Assembly: GCA_002448715.1 (NCBI GenBank)
Contig: DJZU01000059.1
Span: 22,808 to 86,807, forward strand
Direction of reading: 5' to 3'
DNA from: Candidatus Neomicrothrix sp. UBA6944
GTDB lineage: Bacteria; Actinomycetota; Acidimicrobiia; Acidimicrobiales; Poriferisodalaceae
Length of the DNA: 64,000 bases
Shown: positions 27,361-36,692 of the stretch, in pieces
Layout: every line of letters starts with the position of its first letter
Numbering within the stretch: the stretch's first letter is position 1
The notes under the pieces: model-generated
The model's input: the letters and a program-made list of their open reading frames with translations, nothing else
Database searches by the model: none
Told to the model about the DNA's origin: nothing
Made by a program: the position numbers and the translations under genes

Positions 27361-27894
27361 TTAATAGTGAATCACGGCAGCTACGTCACGTACACCTACT
27401 TGTTGGCGACCAGCGAGAAAATCTATTTCGATAAGCACTGCTGCTGCGACAACATCCGCGCCCGTTTTGTGTATTAGCTGCTCCGCAGCTGAGAGAGTTC
27501 CACCGGTTGCGAGAACGTCGTCCACTATGAGCACTCGGTCCCCTCGGCTGAGAGCTTTTGATTGAATCTCGAGACGGTCAGATCCATACTCCAGTCCATA
27601 GTTCTGCGCGTGGGTTGTACCTGGAAGTTTTTCGGGCTTTCTGATGAGACAAAATCCCGCGTTGAGTTGTTCAGCTATTAGTGGCCCAAAAAGAAAGCCT
27701 CGTGATTCGATTCCGGCTACGTGCGTTACCGACGAATCAAGGAAAGGTTTTGCCATTAATTCAGCTGCGCCGGCTAAGGCGCCGGGTTTGTTTAACAGCG
27801 GCGATATGTCACGAAAAACAACACCGGGTTTGGGAAAGTCTGGGAAGTCAGCGACGAGTTCCCGCAATGATTCGGGGTCATACTGATTCCTCAT
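27361..27894 (-). CDS. apt: Adenine phosphoribosyltransferase (Apt)
   Basis: Apt salvages adenine to AMP with PRPP. The 177-residue protein has FPDFPKPGVVFRDISPLL at the N terminus, the GIESRGFLFG adenine-site loop, and the PRPP signature VLIVDDVLATGGTL near residues 120-134. Length matches the family. It lies between secF (21 bases) and relA (33 bases), the conserved secD-secF-apt-relA order of actinobacteria. Confidence 0.95.
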   Translation of the reverse strand: MRNQYDPESLRELVADFPDFPKPGVVFRDISPLLNKPGALAGAAELMAKPFLDSSVTHVAGIESRGFLFGPLIAEQLNAGFCLIRKPEKLPGTTHAQNYGLEYGSDRLEIQSKALSRGDRVLIVDDVLATGGTLSAAEQLIHKTGADVVAAAVLIEIDFLAGRQQVGVRDVAAVIHY

Positions 27895-27915
27895 CTCAAC
27901 AGTGTGCTCTTTCGT

Positions 27916-28971
27916 TTAACGCTTCCGGCCTTTCTTGCGCGGTCTGGGTGGGGAGCTTCTGTCGTAACGCTCTGCGGCAAGAGTTACTGCTGCGTTCTCG
28001 ATCGAGTTCGATGCGCTTAACACTTCTGCGCTTCGATCCTGTTCAGCCCAATGAGGTTCTTTTTGTTTGAGTTTGGCAACCGTTGGCATCGCCACGAATA
28101 CAGAACTGTAGGAACCGACTAGCAAACCGATAAGTAACGCTACGGCGAATTCTTGAAGGCTTGTTGCACCCATGAACAGTGAACCGACCACTAGTAGTGA
28201 AACGACTGGTAGCACTGAGGTGATAGTGGTGTTGATAGATCGCATGATGACTTGGTTCAGCGAGACGTTGGCAAGGTCGGAATAAGTCATTCGTGCTTTG
28301 AGCGAAAGTGATCGCTCGTTGTCTTTCACTCGATCGAAAACGACGATGGTGTCGTATAGGGAATAACCCATGATTGTCAAGAAGGCGACAACTGTTGCCG
28401 GACTGATCTCAAACTGGAAAAGAGCGTAGATTCCGACTGTAAGCGCTATGTCGTGAGCGACGGCTAGGAGCGCTCCAAGAGCCATCTTCCATTCGAAGCG
28501 GAGTGTGAGGTATAGCGCTATCAGAATGAAGAACACAACTAGGGCGCGCCGCGCTTTGCCCGCAACCTGGTCTCCAAAGGAAGGGCTGACTGTTCGCGCG
28601 CTCACGGATTCAGGATCAACTTGAGCTGCTTCTGCTAATACCGATCCGATTGACTCTGCGGTCTCTTCGGAGGGCAGTTCGCCGCGAACACGGAAAATGT
28701 CATCGCCTCCCTTGATTCGTTGTATGCGAGCGTCATCCATGCCAACGCTGGACATTGCATCGTCAATCGTGTCGGTCGTTATGGCCTCAGAGGCAGGTGA
28801 TTCCCAAACACCGCCACCCTCAAATTCAATACCGAGATTTAGACCGCGAACCAAAAGGGCCGCTAAGCAAATAATTACAGCTACTGCGGAGCAGACGAGA
28901 ACTCGCCTCGAAACTCCTAGGAAGTCCCACGACGTGTTGCCTTGATACATGCGCTTGATCGACAAGCTCAT
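27916..28971 (-). CDS. secF: Protein translocase subunit SecF
   Basis: SecF works with SecD to pull exported proteins through SecYEG using the proton gradient. The 351-residue protein has a first membrane segment near residues 20-40, a periplasmic domain containing the family LGIEFEGGGVWE motif, and five further membrane segments with the RND signature SLYDTIVVFDRVKDN and TTSLQEFAVALLIGLLVGSYSSVFVA. The C-terminal tail is very basic (RSSPPRPRKKGRKR). It overlaps secD by four bases (ATGA). Confidence 0.96.
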   Translation of the reverse strand: MSLSIKRMYQGNTSWDFLGVSRRVLVCSAVAVIICLAALLVRGLNLGIEFEGGGVWESPASEAITTDTIDDAMSSVGMDDARIQRIKGGDDIFRVRGELPSEETAESIGSVLAEAAQVDPESVSARTVSPSFGDQVAGKARRALVVFFILIALYLTLRFEWKMALGALLAVAHDIALTVGIYALFQFEISPATVVAFLTIMGYSLYDTIVVFDRVKDNERSLSLKARMTYSDLANVSLNQVIMRSINTTITSVLPVVSLLVVGSLFMGATSLQEFAVALLIGLLVGSYSSVFVAMPTVAKLKQKEPHWAEQDRSAEVLSASNSIENAAVTLAAERYDRSSPPRPRKKGRKR

Positions 28972-30407
28972 GTTGCTACCTCCTCTTTCGTCTCGCTAAT
29001 GCCAAGTCGGCTTCGGCGCTCGTTCACTAGACGTCGAGCTACCAAGACCACTAGTGGACGCATGAAGAAGAATGAAACGGCTAGATCAATGAGAGTTGCG
29101 ATGCCGAGATATAAAGCAAACCCTCTGACAGTTCCCGTGGTTAGCTGGTACAGGACTCCCGCACCAATAAGCGAGGCTAGGTCAGCCCAGATAATGGTAG
29201 AGAAGGCAGCCCGAAAGCTTCCGTCCGCTGCGGATCTCACAGCGCGACCTCGCCGGACTTCCTCTTTGATTCTCTCGTAATAGACAATGTTGGAGTCCAC
29301 TTGAACACCGATGGAGACAATGATTCCAGTTGCTCCTGCAAGGGTGAGCGCTAGGCCTTGACTTTCACCTAGCCAGGCAATGATCGACCATAGGGTTGCT
29401 CCACTAATCGCAAGGCTAGATACGGCGACAAGGCCCAGTAAGCGGTAGTACAGCAACATATAAAGTCCGACCAGTGCTAGTCCCACTAGCCCTGCGACCA
29501 CACCGGCGCGCAGCGTTCCTTCTCCTAATGTTGCCGACACTGTTCGCACGTCATCACGTTCGAACTCGACCGGAAGAGCACCGAACCGCAACACAAGGGC
29601 CAGATCCTTCGCTTCTTGTTCATCGAACGAACCTGAGATGACCGCCTGCCCGTTGAACTCAGTCGCGTTAATGGTCGGTGCGGACTCAACCACGCCATCC
29701 AAGACAATCGCAACTTGTCGTTCATAATTCGCAACGGCCATTGAGTCAAAGGCGACTGCGCCTTCATCGTTAAACGAAACGTTGACAATCCATTGTCCTT
29801 GGAAGGTTGCCGCCGCTTCCTCAATGGCCTCACCAGTGAGCTGCGCTGGTTCAAGGATAAATCCGGTGCGCCCCTCAGAACCTAAGAGGACGACTTGAGC
29901 CGAAGCATCATCTTGATCAGGCGGCGTCAAAACTTCTTCAAGAGAAGGCGGCTCTGAATCCGTCGGCTCGCTCGTCTCACTCAAACCACCTGAATCGCTG
30001 TTCTCCGCTAGACCCTCCAGGTACTGCTTTAGTCCCGAGAGCTGGTTCGGATCCTCCGAGTCGAAGATACCTTGAACCGGCCTAAAGGTCAGTTCTGCTG
30101 TTTGACCGATGAGGTCTACTGCCCGCTGTTTGTCTTTGACGCCTGGTAACTGAATAACAACTTGATTTCCTTGGCGGGTGATGTCAGGTTCCGCTACGCC
30201 TATTGCATCTACTCGGTTTCGAATAATCTCAATGGCGCGTTCAAATTGTTCATCAGTTACCTCGTCTGCCGGCCGCAGAACAACCTCAACCCCGCCCTGG
30301 AGTTGAACTCCAAGCACTGGTTTCCAGCCCGCTGAGAGCACCCCGATGAACGATGCACCTGCAACGAGTATGACCAGAAGTAGAGAAAGAATGTGGGAAC
30401 GACGCAC
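28968..30407 (-). CDS. secD: Protein translocase subunit SecD
   Basis: SecD is the partner of SecF in the Sec motor. The 479-residue protein has an N-terminal membrane segment (residues about 5-25), LGVQLQGGVEVVLRP and RNRVDAIGVAEPDI, a large extracytoplasmic P1 domain with a Ser/Glu/Asp-rich insertion near residues 135-165, and a C-terminal membrane bundle with IGVQVDSNIVYYERIKEEVRRG. The periplasmic region ends with FGALPVEFERDDVRTVSATLG, the usual junction. It lies 32 bases after yajC. Confidence 0.96.
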   Translation of the reverse strand: MRRSHILSLLLVILVAGASFIGVLSAGWKPVLGVQLQGGVEVVLRPADEVTDEQFERAIEIIRNRVDAIGVAEPDITRQGNQVVIQLPGVKDKQRAVDLIGQTAELTFRPVQGIFDSEDPNQLSGLKQYLEGLAENSDSGGLSETSEPTDSEPPSLEEVLTPPDQDDASAQVVLLGSEGRTGFILEPAQLTGEAIEEAAATFQGQWIVNVSFNDEGAVAFDSMAVANYERQVAIVLDGVVESAPTINATEFNGQAVISGSFDEQEAKDLALVLRFGALPVEFERDDVRTVSATLGEGTLRAGVVAGLVGLALVGLYMLLYYRLLGLVAVSSLAISGATLWSIIAWLGESQGLALTLAGATGIIVSIGVQVDSNIVYYERIKEEVRRGRAVRSAADGSFRAAFSTIIWADLASLIGAGVLYQLTTGTVRGFALYLGIATLIDLAVSFFFMRPLVVLVARRLVNERRSRLGISETKEEVAT

Positions 30408-30439
30408 GGCTTTGGTCCAAATAGATTCAGGCTTGAGAT

Positions 30440-30736
30440 TTATTCTTCGTCACTGGAATCGTCAGAAGTCTCTTCTGCGTCTTCCACTTTGGAGATGATT
30501 TCACCGATGGATCTACGTTGAACGCGCAGTTCAACGTCGTTATCTACTTCTAGTGAAACGACCTCGGCGTCTTCTTCGGCAACTATGACGCCGATCACAC
30601 CGCCAACTGTGGCCACTTCATCGCCAATTCCTGCAGCGCGAACCATAGCTTCTCGTTCTTTCATTCTCTTCTGCTGCGGGCGAAGAATCAGGAAGTACAT
30701 CCCAACGAAGACAATAATTGGCAGTAGCAGCGCCAT
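30440..30736 (-). CDS. yajC: Preprotein translocase subunit YajC
   Basis: YajC is the small accessory membrane subunit of the SecDF complex. The 98-residue protein has one N-terminal membrane helix (MALLLPIIVFVGMYFLILRP), the diagnostic RPQQKRMKEREAM, then a soluble part starting IGDEVATVGGVIGVI and a highly acidic C terminus (EDAEETSDDSSDEE). I chose the ATG at 30734-30736, nine bases after GAGG; a TTG at 30757 would add seven residues. It heads yajC-secD-secF and follows tgt, as in many bacteria. Confidence 0.93.
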   Translation of the reverse strand: MALLLPIIVFVGMYFLILRPQQKRMKEREAMVRAAGIGDEVATVGGVIGVIVAEEDAEVVSLEVDNDVELRVQRRSIGEIISKVEDAEETSDDSSDEE

Positions 30737-30771
30737 GGTGAACGACCTCGGGCTCAATAATTAGAAGGACG

Positions 30772-30796
30772 GGATGTCAGCGTACTGCTCACATCC
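30772..30796 (-). other. Intergenic stem-loop between tgt and yajC
   Basis: On the minus strand GGATGT (30796-30791) pairs with ACATCC (30777-30772), and after a G-G mismatch AGC (30789-30787) pairs with GCT (30781-30779) around a five-base AGTAC loop. No T-run follows, so it is not a standard intrinsic terminator. It may be a processing or stability element in the 108 bases separating tgt from yajC, or simply chance. Confidence 0.35.
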
Positions 30797-30844
30797 GCTG
30801 TGTCCATGAATCTTCGCCACTTAGGTACGAAGAAACCCGTCCGA

Positions 30845-31939
30845 TTAACTCCACGTATCAAGAGTGTGGGAGCGAAACGCTTCGTAACTTCCGTCTTCGA
30901 TCGCTTGCCTTGCCTGTTTCACGAGATCAATGAGAAACCACAAATTGTGCAAGGTTGCTATACGCGCGGCCGTTGGCTCTTTCACCTGCATAAGGTGCCT
31001 TAGATACGCTCGACTGAAGCTATTCGACATCGGGTTATGCGGGTCGAGAGGTTCATCGCTGGCGGCATGTTTCGCGTTGCGGAGATTCAACTTACCGGTG
31101 CTAGTTAGCACGGTTCCGTGTCGAGCGAGCCTCGTAGGCAAAACGCAGTCGAACATGTCCACACCTATGCCAATGGCGTCAACAATTCGCGCCGGGTCAC
31201 CGACACCCATCAAGTATCGGGGTCGGTCTTCTGGAAGTTCAGAAATAGCTGCCCTTAGTGCAGGCATCATTTCTTGGTGGCTCTCACCCACAGACAATCC
31301 ACCGATCCCGTATCCAGCAAAATCGAGTCCCGTTAAATATTTTGCGCTCTTTGCTCGTAGCCCCTGGTCGATCCCGCCTTGCACTATGCCAAACAAGGCC
31401 TGACCCGCTTTGGAGTGCACGGATTTGGCTCTGGCCGCCCAATCGTGGGTTCTTCCCATCGCTTCGATAATCGCCTTTTGCGGTGACGGCAAAGGCGGGC
31501 ATACATCTAGCACCATCTGAATATCAGCGCCTAGCTGCTCTTGGGTAAACACAGCATCTTCGGGCGTAAATCGTTTCTTTGAACCGTCATATATGGAGGT
31601 GAAAGTCACACCGTCGTCGTCGATTTTAACGTTGTCGTTGAGTGACATGACCTGAAACCCGCCAGAGTCGGTCAACATGTGACCCTCCCAAGACACAAAG
31701 GAGTGCAAGCCTCCCAAACCCTCGATGATTTCGGCCCCAGGCCGCAACATCAGGTGGTATGTATTGCCCAGAACTACTTCGATTTCAAGCTCTTCGTAGT
31801 CCCGTTGGTCAAGATGAATGACAGCTCCGCGAGTTCCGACTGGCATAAACACAGGAGTCTCAATTGAGCCTCGGGGAGTGTGAATTCGACCCCTGCGAGC
31901 TCCCTGGTCGACTGCGAGCAGTTCATAACTTAGAGACAC
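30845..31939 (-). CDS. tgt: tRNA-guanine transglycosylase (Tgt) lacking the zinc-binding cysteines
   Basis: Tgt swaps the anticodon wobble guanine for preQ1 in tRNAs for Asp, Asn, His and Tyr. The 364-residue TIM-barrel protein has MLTDSGGFQVMSL near residue 92, LDVCPPLPS, LFGIVQGG, GIGGLSVGE (the Val of preQ1-using enzymes) and the nucleophile in GVDMFDCVLPTRLARHG. The zinc site is altered: where the family has a CxCxxC cluster before YSRAYL, this protein reads DPHNPMSNSFSRAYLRHL, with no cysteine; the downstream His (IATLHNLWF) is kept. All else is canonical, and queA lies 26 bases upstream. Activity is therefore probable but the fold must be stabilised without this zinc. Confidence 0.92.
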   Translation of the reverse strand: MSLSYELLAVDQGARRGRIHTPRGSIETPVFMPVGTRGAVIHLDQRDYEELEIEVVLGNTYHLMLRPGAEIIEGLGGLHSFVSWEGHMLTDSGGFQVMSLNDNVKIDDDGVTFTSIYDGSKKRFTPEDAVFTQEQLGADIQMVLDVCPPLPSPQKAIIEAMGRTHDWAARAKSVHSKAGQALFGIVQGGIDQGLRAKSAKYLTGLDFAGYGIGGLSVGESHQEMMPALRAAISELPEDRPRYLMGVGDPARIVDAIGIGVDMFDCVLPTRLARHGTVLTSTGKLNLRNAKHAASDEPLDPHNPMSNSFSRAYLRHLMQVKEPTAARIATLHNLWFLIDLVKQARQAIEDGSYEAFRSHTLDTWS

Positions 31940-31965
31940 AGTGATACAGCATGACAGAGTGTCAG

Positions 31966-33012
31966 CTAGTTAGACATTCGATGCAGCAGCATGGCATCAC
32001 CAAATGAAAGAAACCGGTACTGGTTCTCTAAAGCTTCTTGGTAGAGAAATTTCCATCGAGTTCCAATGAAGGCATCGATCATCATCAGGAGGGTTGATTT
32101 AGGCATATGAAAATTTGTCATCATCGAATCAACAATTTTGAACTGAGATCCACGACGAAGGAACAGTTCAGTGCGGCCTGCCAGAGGACCCCGAGCAGCT
32201 GATTCGAGTGCGCGGACTGTAGTTGTTCCTACGGCCACTACTCGTTTCGCTGTTTGGCAGGCTTCCCATGTCTTGGGGCTGACGCTATAACGCTCGCTGT
32301 GCATAACGTGATCTGCAGGGTTATCTACTGTTACCGGTCGAAATGTGTCTAGTCCCACCACCAGATCTATTTTTGCGATATTCACGCCGACTGCTTCGAT
32401 TCTTTCGAGCAGACCTTTGGTGAGGTGCAGACCTGCAGTTGGTGCCGCTACCGATCCTGGTGTTCGGGCATAAACAGTCTGGTACCGGTCTGGGGAATGA
32501 CCCGTGGATGTGATGTAGGGGGGAAGGGGTGACTCCCCCGCCCGAGACAGCCGGTGACAATCGGCTGGTTGAAGGATCGGTTGTCCATCATGGAAGATCT
32601 GGACAGTTCTTCGTCCATCTTGGCCGAACTCATCGCCCACCAGAACTTCTAAAGCACTGTCTCGCTCGCTCCTCAATTCAGTCCCACTTTTCACGCGACG
32701 TCCTGGACGAACAAGCGCTGTCCAGCCTTCCCCTTCGGGCTCCAAGAGAAAGATCTCAACGGCTCCGCCCGTAGTTTTCCGTAACGGCAGCCGTGCTGGG
32801 ATCACACTTGTCTCATTTAAAACAAGTAAGTCACCTGCTCGCAACTGATCAGGGAGGTTCGCGACGGTTAGATGTTGAGGCGGCTCATCTGGCCCTTTGT
32901 CGACGAGGAGCTTGGCGCTGTCGCGAGGTATCGCAGGCATCTGAGCGATGACTTCCTCAGGTAGTCGGTATTCGAATTCCTGCATGCTTGGTGGTGGCTT
33001 TGGAGCATTCAT
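31966..33012 (-). CDS. queA: S-adenosylmethionine:tRNA ribosyltransferase-isomerase (QueA)
   Basis: QueA transfers and rearranges the ribosyl group of S-adenosylmethionine onto preQ1 in tRNA, giving epoxyqueuosine. The 348-residue protein has FEYRLPEEVIAQMPAIPRDSAKLLV, NETSVIPARL, the mid region SVAAPTAGLHLTKGLLERI, GLDTFRPV, RVVAVGTTTVRALESAA and MTNFHMPKSTLLMMIDAFIG. Together with tgt it argues that this organism makes queuosine from preQ1; the preQ1 synthesis genes and QueG/QueH are not in the window. Confidence 0.95.
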   Translation of the reverse strand: MNAPKPPPSMQEFEYRLPEEVIAQMPAIPRDSAKLLVDKGPDEPPQHLTVANLPDQLRAGDLLVLNETSVIPARLPLRKTTGGAVEIFLLEPEGEGWTALVRPGRRVKSGTELRSERDSALEVLVGDEFGQDGRRTVQIFHDGQPILQPADCHRLSRAGESPLPPYITSTGHSPDRYQTVYARTPGSVAAPTAGLHLTKGLLERIEAVGVNIAKIDLVVGLDTFRPVTVDNPADHVMHSERYSVSPKTWEACQTAKRVVAVGTTTVRALESAARGPLAGRTELFLRRGSQFKIVDSMMTNFHMPKSTLLMMIDAFIGTRWKFLYQEALENQYRFLSFGDAMLLHRMSN

Positions 33013-33025
33013 GCCGGAGACAATT

Positions 33026-33649
33026 CTAGGTTTCTCGTTTCGCTAGCTGAGCTATTGCCTCACGAGTCCATGTTGGCGCCACTCCACGTGCTCGCAGTAA
33101 ACGGCCGATGTGCTCGCTTTCTTGTTGAGGGGAAGCTTCTATAAACCCATTCAGGATGACAGAGAGGTACGGCTCGCCGGGCGATGTTGGTTCAGGGGTC
33201 TGCTCACTCGTAAAGGTAAGTAAAGGTCGTTCTCGGTATCGCCCTAGATAAACAACTCTGGAGTACCAGCTATCACCGATGCTTACCTCCCCTCGACGAA
33301 TGACCTCTTCAATATCGATTGTGATATCGCCGGGTTCACGACCGTTTTCTTGCGCCGCTACGTCCATAAATTGTTCTTGCGTGATGTCCCAACAGCGGAC
33401 ACAGGCACCTTCGTTAAGGTGCGGCTCAAGAAACGCTACGCCCCCTCCCCACCTGTCCGACGAAAGCCCAAAAAATAAGCTCCACGGGCCATGCACTAGC
33501 GGAGCGAACTGTCCTGGTTGTTGACTGTCGCGAGCGCCGATGTGTTCGGAGTGGTGCGGCAAGTACCGGCCTCCCTGCAGGTAACACAGAAATCGTGCCC
33601 TCAAAATGTTCGAGCCGTAAGCTCCGTACCAGATTCGATCCGAGGTCAA
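33026..33649 (-). CDS. Gamma-glutamylcyclotransferase-fold protein (putative)
   Basis: The 207-residue soluble protein begins IWYGAYGSNILRARFLCYLQGG; the YGSN motif near residue 10 is the hallmark of the gamma-glutamylcyclotransferase (GGCT/AIG2-like) fold. Later segments are GARDSQQPGQ, LFFGLSSDRWGGGVAFLEP, ITQEQFMDVAAQENGREPGD (carrying candidate acidic catalytic residues) and a C-terminal helical region. Substrate is unknown. It is wedged between ruvB (6 bases) and queA (13 bases), so it is probably co-transcribed, although no link to recombination or queuosine is evident. Confidence 0.7.
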   Translation of the reverse strand: MTSDRIWYGAYGSNILRARFLCYLQGGRYLPHHSEHIGARDSQQPGQFAPLVHGPWSLFFGLSSDRWGGGVAFLEPHLNEGACVRCWDITQEQFMDVAAQENGREPGDITIDIEEVIRRGEVSIGDSWYSRVVYLGRYRERPLLTFTSEQTPEPTSPGEPYLSVILNGFIEASPQQESEHIGRLLRARGVAPTWTREAIAQLAKRET

Positions 33650-33655
33650 TGTTCT

Positions 33656-34735
33656 CTACTCGAATAACGATGGATCTTCGATGGGTTGTTCAGGCGCAGC
33701 TATTCCGAGATGCTCAAAAGTCGTTGCTGTCACCACTCGCCCTCTAGGTGTGCGTTGGATGAGGCCTTGTTGAATTAGAAACGGTTCGTAGACGTCTTCC
33801 AACGTTTCAGGTTGTTCTCCGACGCTAATCGACAAAGTAGATAGACCAACTGGTCCTCCTCTGTGCGTTACTGCGATCGACTCCAAAATTGAACGATCAA
33901 CTTTGTCGAGTCCAAGTTCGTCAACACCGAAGAGCGCCAATCCGTTTCGCGCAACGGTTAGATCGACAAGTCCCTCTGCTCGAACTTCGGCAAAGTCTCG
34001 CACTCTACGGAGTAGCCGGTTAGCAATTCGAGGCGTGCCTCTACTCCTATTTGCTATTTCGGCAGCTCCCGGCGAATCGATGGTGACAGACAGAATTCCG
34101 GCGGCTCTTTCCACTATCGATTTGAGTTCTTCTGGGTTGTAGTAGTCAAGGCGCTCAACGAGCCCGAAGCGGTCTCTCAGGGGGCCGGCGATCAAGCCGG
34201 TGCGAGTAGTCGCGCCCACCAGGGTGAACGGGGGTAGGTCAAAACGAATTGATCGCGCAGCTGGTCCCTTGCCGAGGACAACGTCCAACTGGAAATCTTC
34301 CATCGCTGGGTACAACACTTCCTCAACTTGTTTGGGTAAGCGATGAATTTCGTCAATGAACAGAACATCGCGATCTCCGAGATTTGTAAGAATCGCAGCC
34401 AGATCACCTGCTCGTTCAATAGCCGGTCCCGAGGTGATGTGCATAGCCACATCAAGCTCGGCGGCAACGATTCCAGCAAGGGTTGTTTTCCCTAGGCCAG
34501 GTGGTCCGGCAAACAACAGATGGTCGGGAGGTTGCTCTCGGCCGCGAGCTGCATCCAAGACGACCTCCAGATGCTCTTTAAGTTCGACTTGGCCTACAAA
34601 CTCTTCCAACCGTCGGGGACGCAAACCGGCTTCATCTCTATCGTCGACTACAGCTTCGGCCGTCAATACCTCATCGCGACTGTCGGAGGTTTCTCGGTGG
34701 AAGCCTTCTTCTCGGCCCCATTCATTCTCAGTCAT
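33656..34735 (-). CDS. ruvB: Holliday junction branch migration ATPase RuvB
   Basis: RuvB is the AAA+ motor that drives branch migration with RuvA. The 359-residue protein has a short acidic N-terminal extension, [19 protein letters not shown], Walker [16 protein letters not shown] near residue 72, Walker [17 protein letters not shown], sensor [20 protein letters not shown], and a winged-helix end ([20 protein letters not shown]). It overlaps ruvA by one base (TAATG). Order ruvC-ruvA-ruvB is the standard one. Confidence 0.97.
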   Translation of the reverse strand: MTENEWGREEGFHRETSDSRDEVLTAEAVVDDRDEAGLRPRRLEEFVGQVELKEHLEVVLDAARGREQPPDHLLFAGPPGLGKTTLAGIVAAELDVAMHITSGPAIERAGDLAAILTNLGDRDVLFIDEIHRLPKQVEEVLYPAMEDFQLDVVLGKGPAARSIRFDLPPFTLVGATTRTGLIAGPLRDRFGLVERLDYYNPEELKSIVERAAGILSVTIDSPGAAEIANRSRGTPRIANRLLRRVRDFAEVRAEGLVDLTVARNGLALFGVDELGLDKVDRSILESIAVTHRGGPVGLSTLSISVGEQPETLEDVYEPFLIQQGLIQRTPRGRVVTATTFEHLGIAAPEQPIEDPSLFE

Positions 34736-35325
34736 TAGCTCGCCATCCGTTGAAGCGCTTCACGAAGCATTGCTGACGTATCTGTACCTTCGAGGCCTTC
34801 AACAGCGAGACGCACTTCTTCGGTGCCGAAGCCCATCTGGCGAAGCGCTTCGCGAACATCGGCTATTGCTGTTGAGTTGGATTGCTGACCGTTTGAACCT
34901 TCGTATTCAACATGTGTTGGCATCTCGAGACGATTTTTGAGTTCCAACACCATTCGTTGCGCAGTTTTCTTTCCGACCCCAGGCACCAGACACAGCGCAT
35001 CAACATCTTCACTCGCAACAGCATGCCTCAGCTCTTCTGGTGGCAACGTCGCCAAAACTGCCATTCCTAAGGCTGGTCCTACGCCATGAGCTCCTATGAC
35101 CGACTCGAAACATTTCCGTTCAGCCAATGTGGCAAAGCCATACAAAGTTTGGTCGTCTTCTCGGATGTGCTGATGAATATGCACAAAGGCATCAGTTCCG
35201 ATGTCAGGAAGATCAGCAAGCGTGCGGGGGTTTACTGTCACCCTGTACCCGACTCCCGATACCTCAATAACGATCTCCCCTTCGGCGTCCTTATCGATTA
35301 ACACACCACGTAGCGATCCGATCAT
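34735..35325 (-). CDS. ruvA: Holliday junction branch migration complex subunit RuvA
   Basis: RuvA binds four-way junctions and loads RuvB. The 196-residue protein has the N-terminal OB fold ([31 protein letters not shown]), paired helix-hairpin-helix motifs ([39 protein letters not shown]) and a C-terminal RuvB-binding domain ([21 protein letters not shown]) after a polar linker. It overlaps ruvC by four bases. Confidence 0.96.
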   Translation of the reverse strand: MIGSLRGVLIDKDAEGEIVIEVSGVGYRVTVNPRTLADLPDIGTDAFVHIHQHIREDDQTLYGFATLAERKCFESVIGAHGVGPALGMAVLATLPPEELRHAVASEDVDALCLVPGVGKKTAQRMVLELKNRLEMPTHVEYEGSNGQQSNSTAIADVREALRQMGFGTEEVRLAVEGLEGTDTSAMLREALQRMAS

Positions 35326-35825
35326 GATGGGTTCGCTGCTTCGGTGAGCCGTCTACTTGAGGCATGGGCTAAATGACAAAGTGCCACTGCGGCAGCATCT
35401 GCTGCATCAGGTGGTGAAGGGATCTCGGGCAGAGACAAAAGTGATTGAACCATTCGTTGCATCTGTTCTTTGTTAGCGCTCCCCCAGCCCGCCACTGCCT
35501 CTTTGACCTGGTTTGGTGTGTATTCGAAAACTTCAGCGCCGGCTATGTTTCCGATGGCCATAGCTAACCCGCTTACTTGTGCTACTCCCATCGCTGTTCT
35601 GGCGTTCATCTGGAAGAAGACGCGCTCTATCGCAACCACATCAGGGCGGTGTTCCTCAACCAAACTGCAAAGCTCCTGGTGAATTGACGCCAAACGTTGC
35701 GGCAGGGGGGCTTTCGCAGGCGTTCTGATAACGCCTATTGCCACAGCTTCAGCTTTTCTTCCCGATTGCTCAAGGACGCCATATCCACAACGAGAGAGTC
35801 CGGGATCGATCCCCAAAACGAACAC
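35322..35825 (-). CDS. ruvC: Crossover junction endodeoxyribonuclease RuvC
   Basis: RuvC resolves Holliday junctions by paired nicks. The 167-residue RNase H-fold protein has its four acidic catalytic positions: Asp in LGIDPGLSRCGYG near residue 7, Glu in VVAIERVFFQ near residue 68, and the two C-terminal aspartates in SPPDAADAAAVALCH near residue 140. The Phe of the ERVFFQMN loop matches the junction-opening residue. It follows yebC after 42 bases. Confidence 0.96.
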   Translation of the reverse strand: MFVLGIDPGLSRCGYGVLEQSGRKAEAVAIGVIRTPAKAPLPQRLASIHQELCSLVEEHRPDVVAIERVFFQMNARTAMGVAQVSGLAMAIGNIAGAEVFEYTPNQVKEAVAGWGSANKEQMQRMVQSLLSLPEIPSPPDAADAAAVALCHLAHASSRRLTEAANPS

Positions 35826-35867
35826 AAGTTCGATTGTACATGACTAGCCCATTACTACTGATCAGCT

Positions 35868-36614
35868 TCAGGTCAGTTCGGCGAGGATTTCATCTGAGAT
35901 GTCGAAGTTGGCATACACGCCCTGCACGTCGTCGTGGTCGTCCAACGCGTCCATAACTGCCATAACTTGCGCCGCTTCTCCACTTGAGGCGAGCTCGACA
36001 ACATTTTGGGGCAGATACGTCAGATCCGTTGAGGAGACTTCGATACCTGATGCTTCAAGTGCTTCTCTAACCGACGCTGTGTCAGAAGGTTCCGTCGTGA
36101 TTCTCCAGTTTTCGCCCTCAACTACGACATCTTCTGCTCCGGCTTCGAGGGCCGCCAGCATGATTAGATCCTCATCAACAGTTCCAGGCGCCATAACTAC
36201 GCCTTTCCGCTCGAACTGCCAAGCAACTGCTCCAGGTTCGGCGAGGGAACCTCCGGCTCGGGTGAAGACACTGCGTATTTCGGCACCAGTGCGATTTCTG
36301 TTGTCGGTCAACACGTCAACGAACATTGCTATTCCGTGCGGGGCGTAACCTTCGTAGTTCACTTGCTCGTAATTGACGCCCTCAAGCTCACCTGTTCCCC
36401 GCTTGATAGCACGCTCTATCGTGTCCAGTGGCACGGAGTTATCACGCGCCTTCTGGTACATGGTCCGCAGATTCGCATTGGAATCTAAGTCGCCTCCACC
36501 TTCGCGGGCTGCTACTTCAACTTGGCGAATCAGCTTCGCGAAAAGTTTTCCGCGAGCTTTGTCAGCGGCGCCTTTTTTGTGCTTGATGGTTGCCCATTTG
36601 GAATGGCCCGACAC
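35868..36614 (-). CDS. yebC: YebC/PmpR family protein (TACO1-like)
   Basis: YebC-family proteins have been described as transcriptional regulators and, more recently, as translation factors helping with proline-rich sequences. The 248-residue protein starts SGHSKWATIKHKKGAADKARG, then LIRQVEVAAREGGGD, NLRTMYQKARDNSVPLDTIERAIKRGTGE, the GYAPHGIAMFVDVLTDNRNRT region, and a typical C terminus with LDDHDDVQGVYANFD. I chose the GTG at 36612-36614, which has GGAGG seven bases upstream. It lies between pdxT and ruvC, its common actinobacterial site. Confidence 0.94.
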   Translation of the reverse strand: MSGHSKWATIKHKKGAADKARGKLFAKLIRQVEVAAREGGGDLDSNANLRTMYQKARDNSVPLDTIERAIKRGTGELEGVNYEQVNYEGYAPHGIAMFVDVLTDNRNRTGAEIRSVFTRAGGSLAEPGAVAWQFERKGVVMAPGTVDEDLIMLAALEAGAEDVVVEGENWRITTEPSDTASVREALEASGIEVSSTDLTYLPQNVVELASSGEAAQVMAVMDALDDHDDVQGVYANFDISDEILAELT

Positions 36615-36692
36615 TTCGATACCTCCGATGAACATTCTGCCATCGTCCCTGACGTAAGCGAACCCTGAACTTCAAGCAATTGGCGCAAACCT

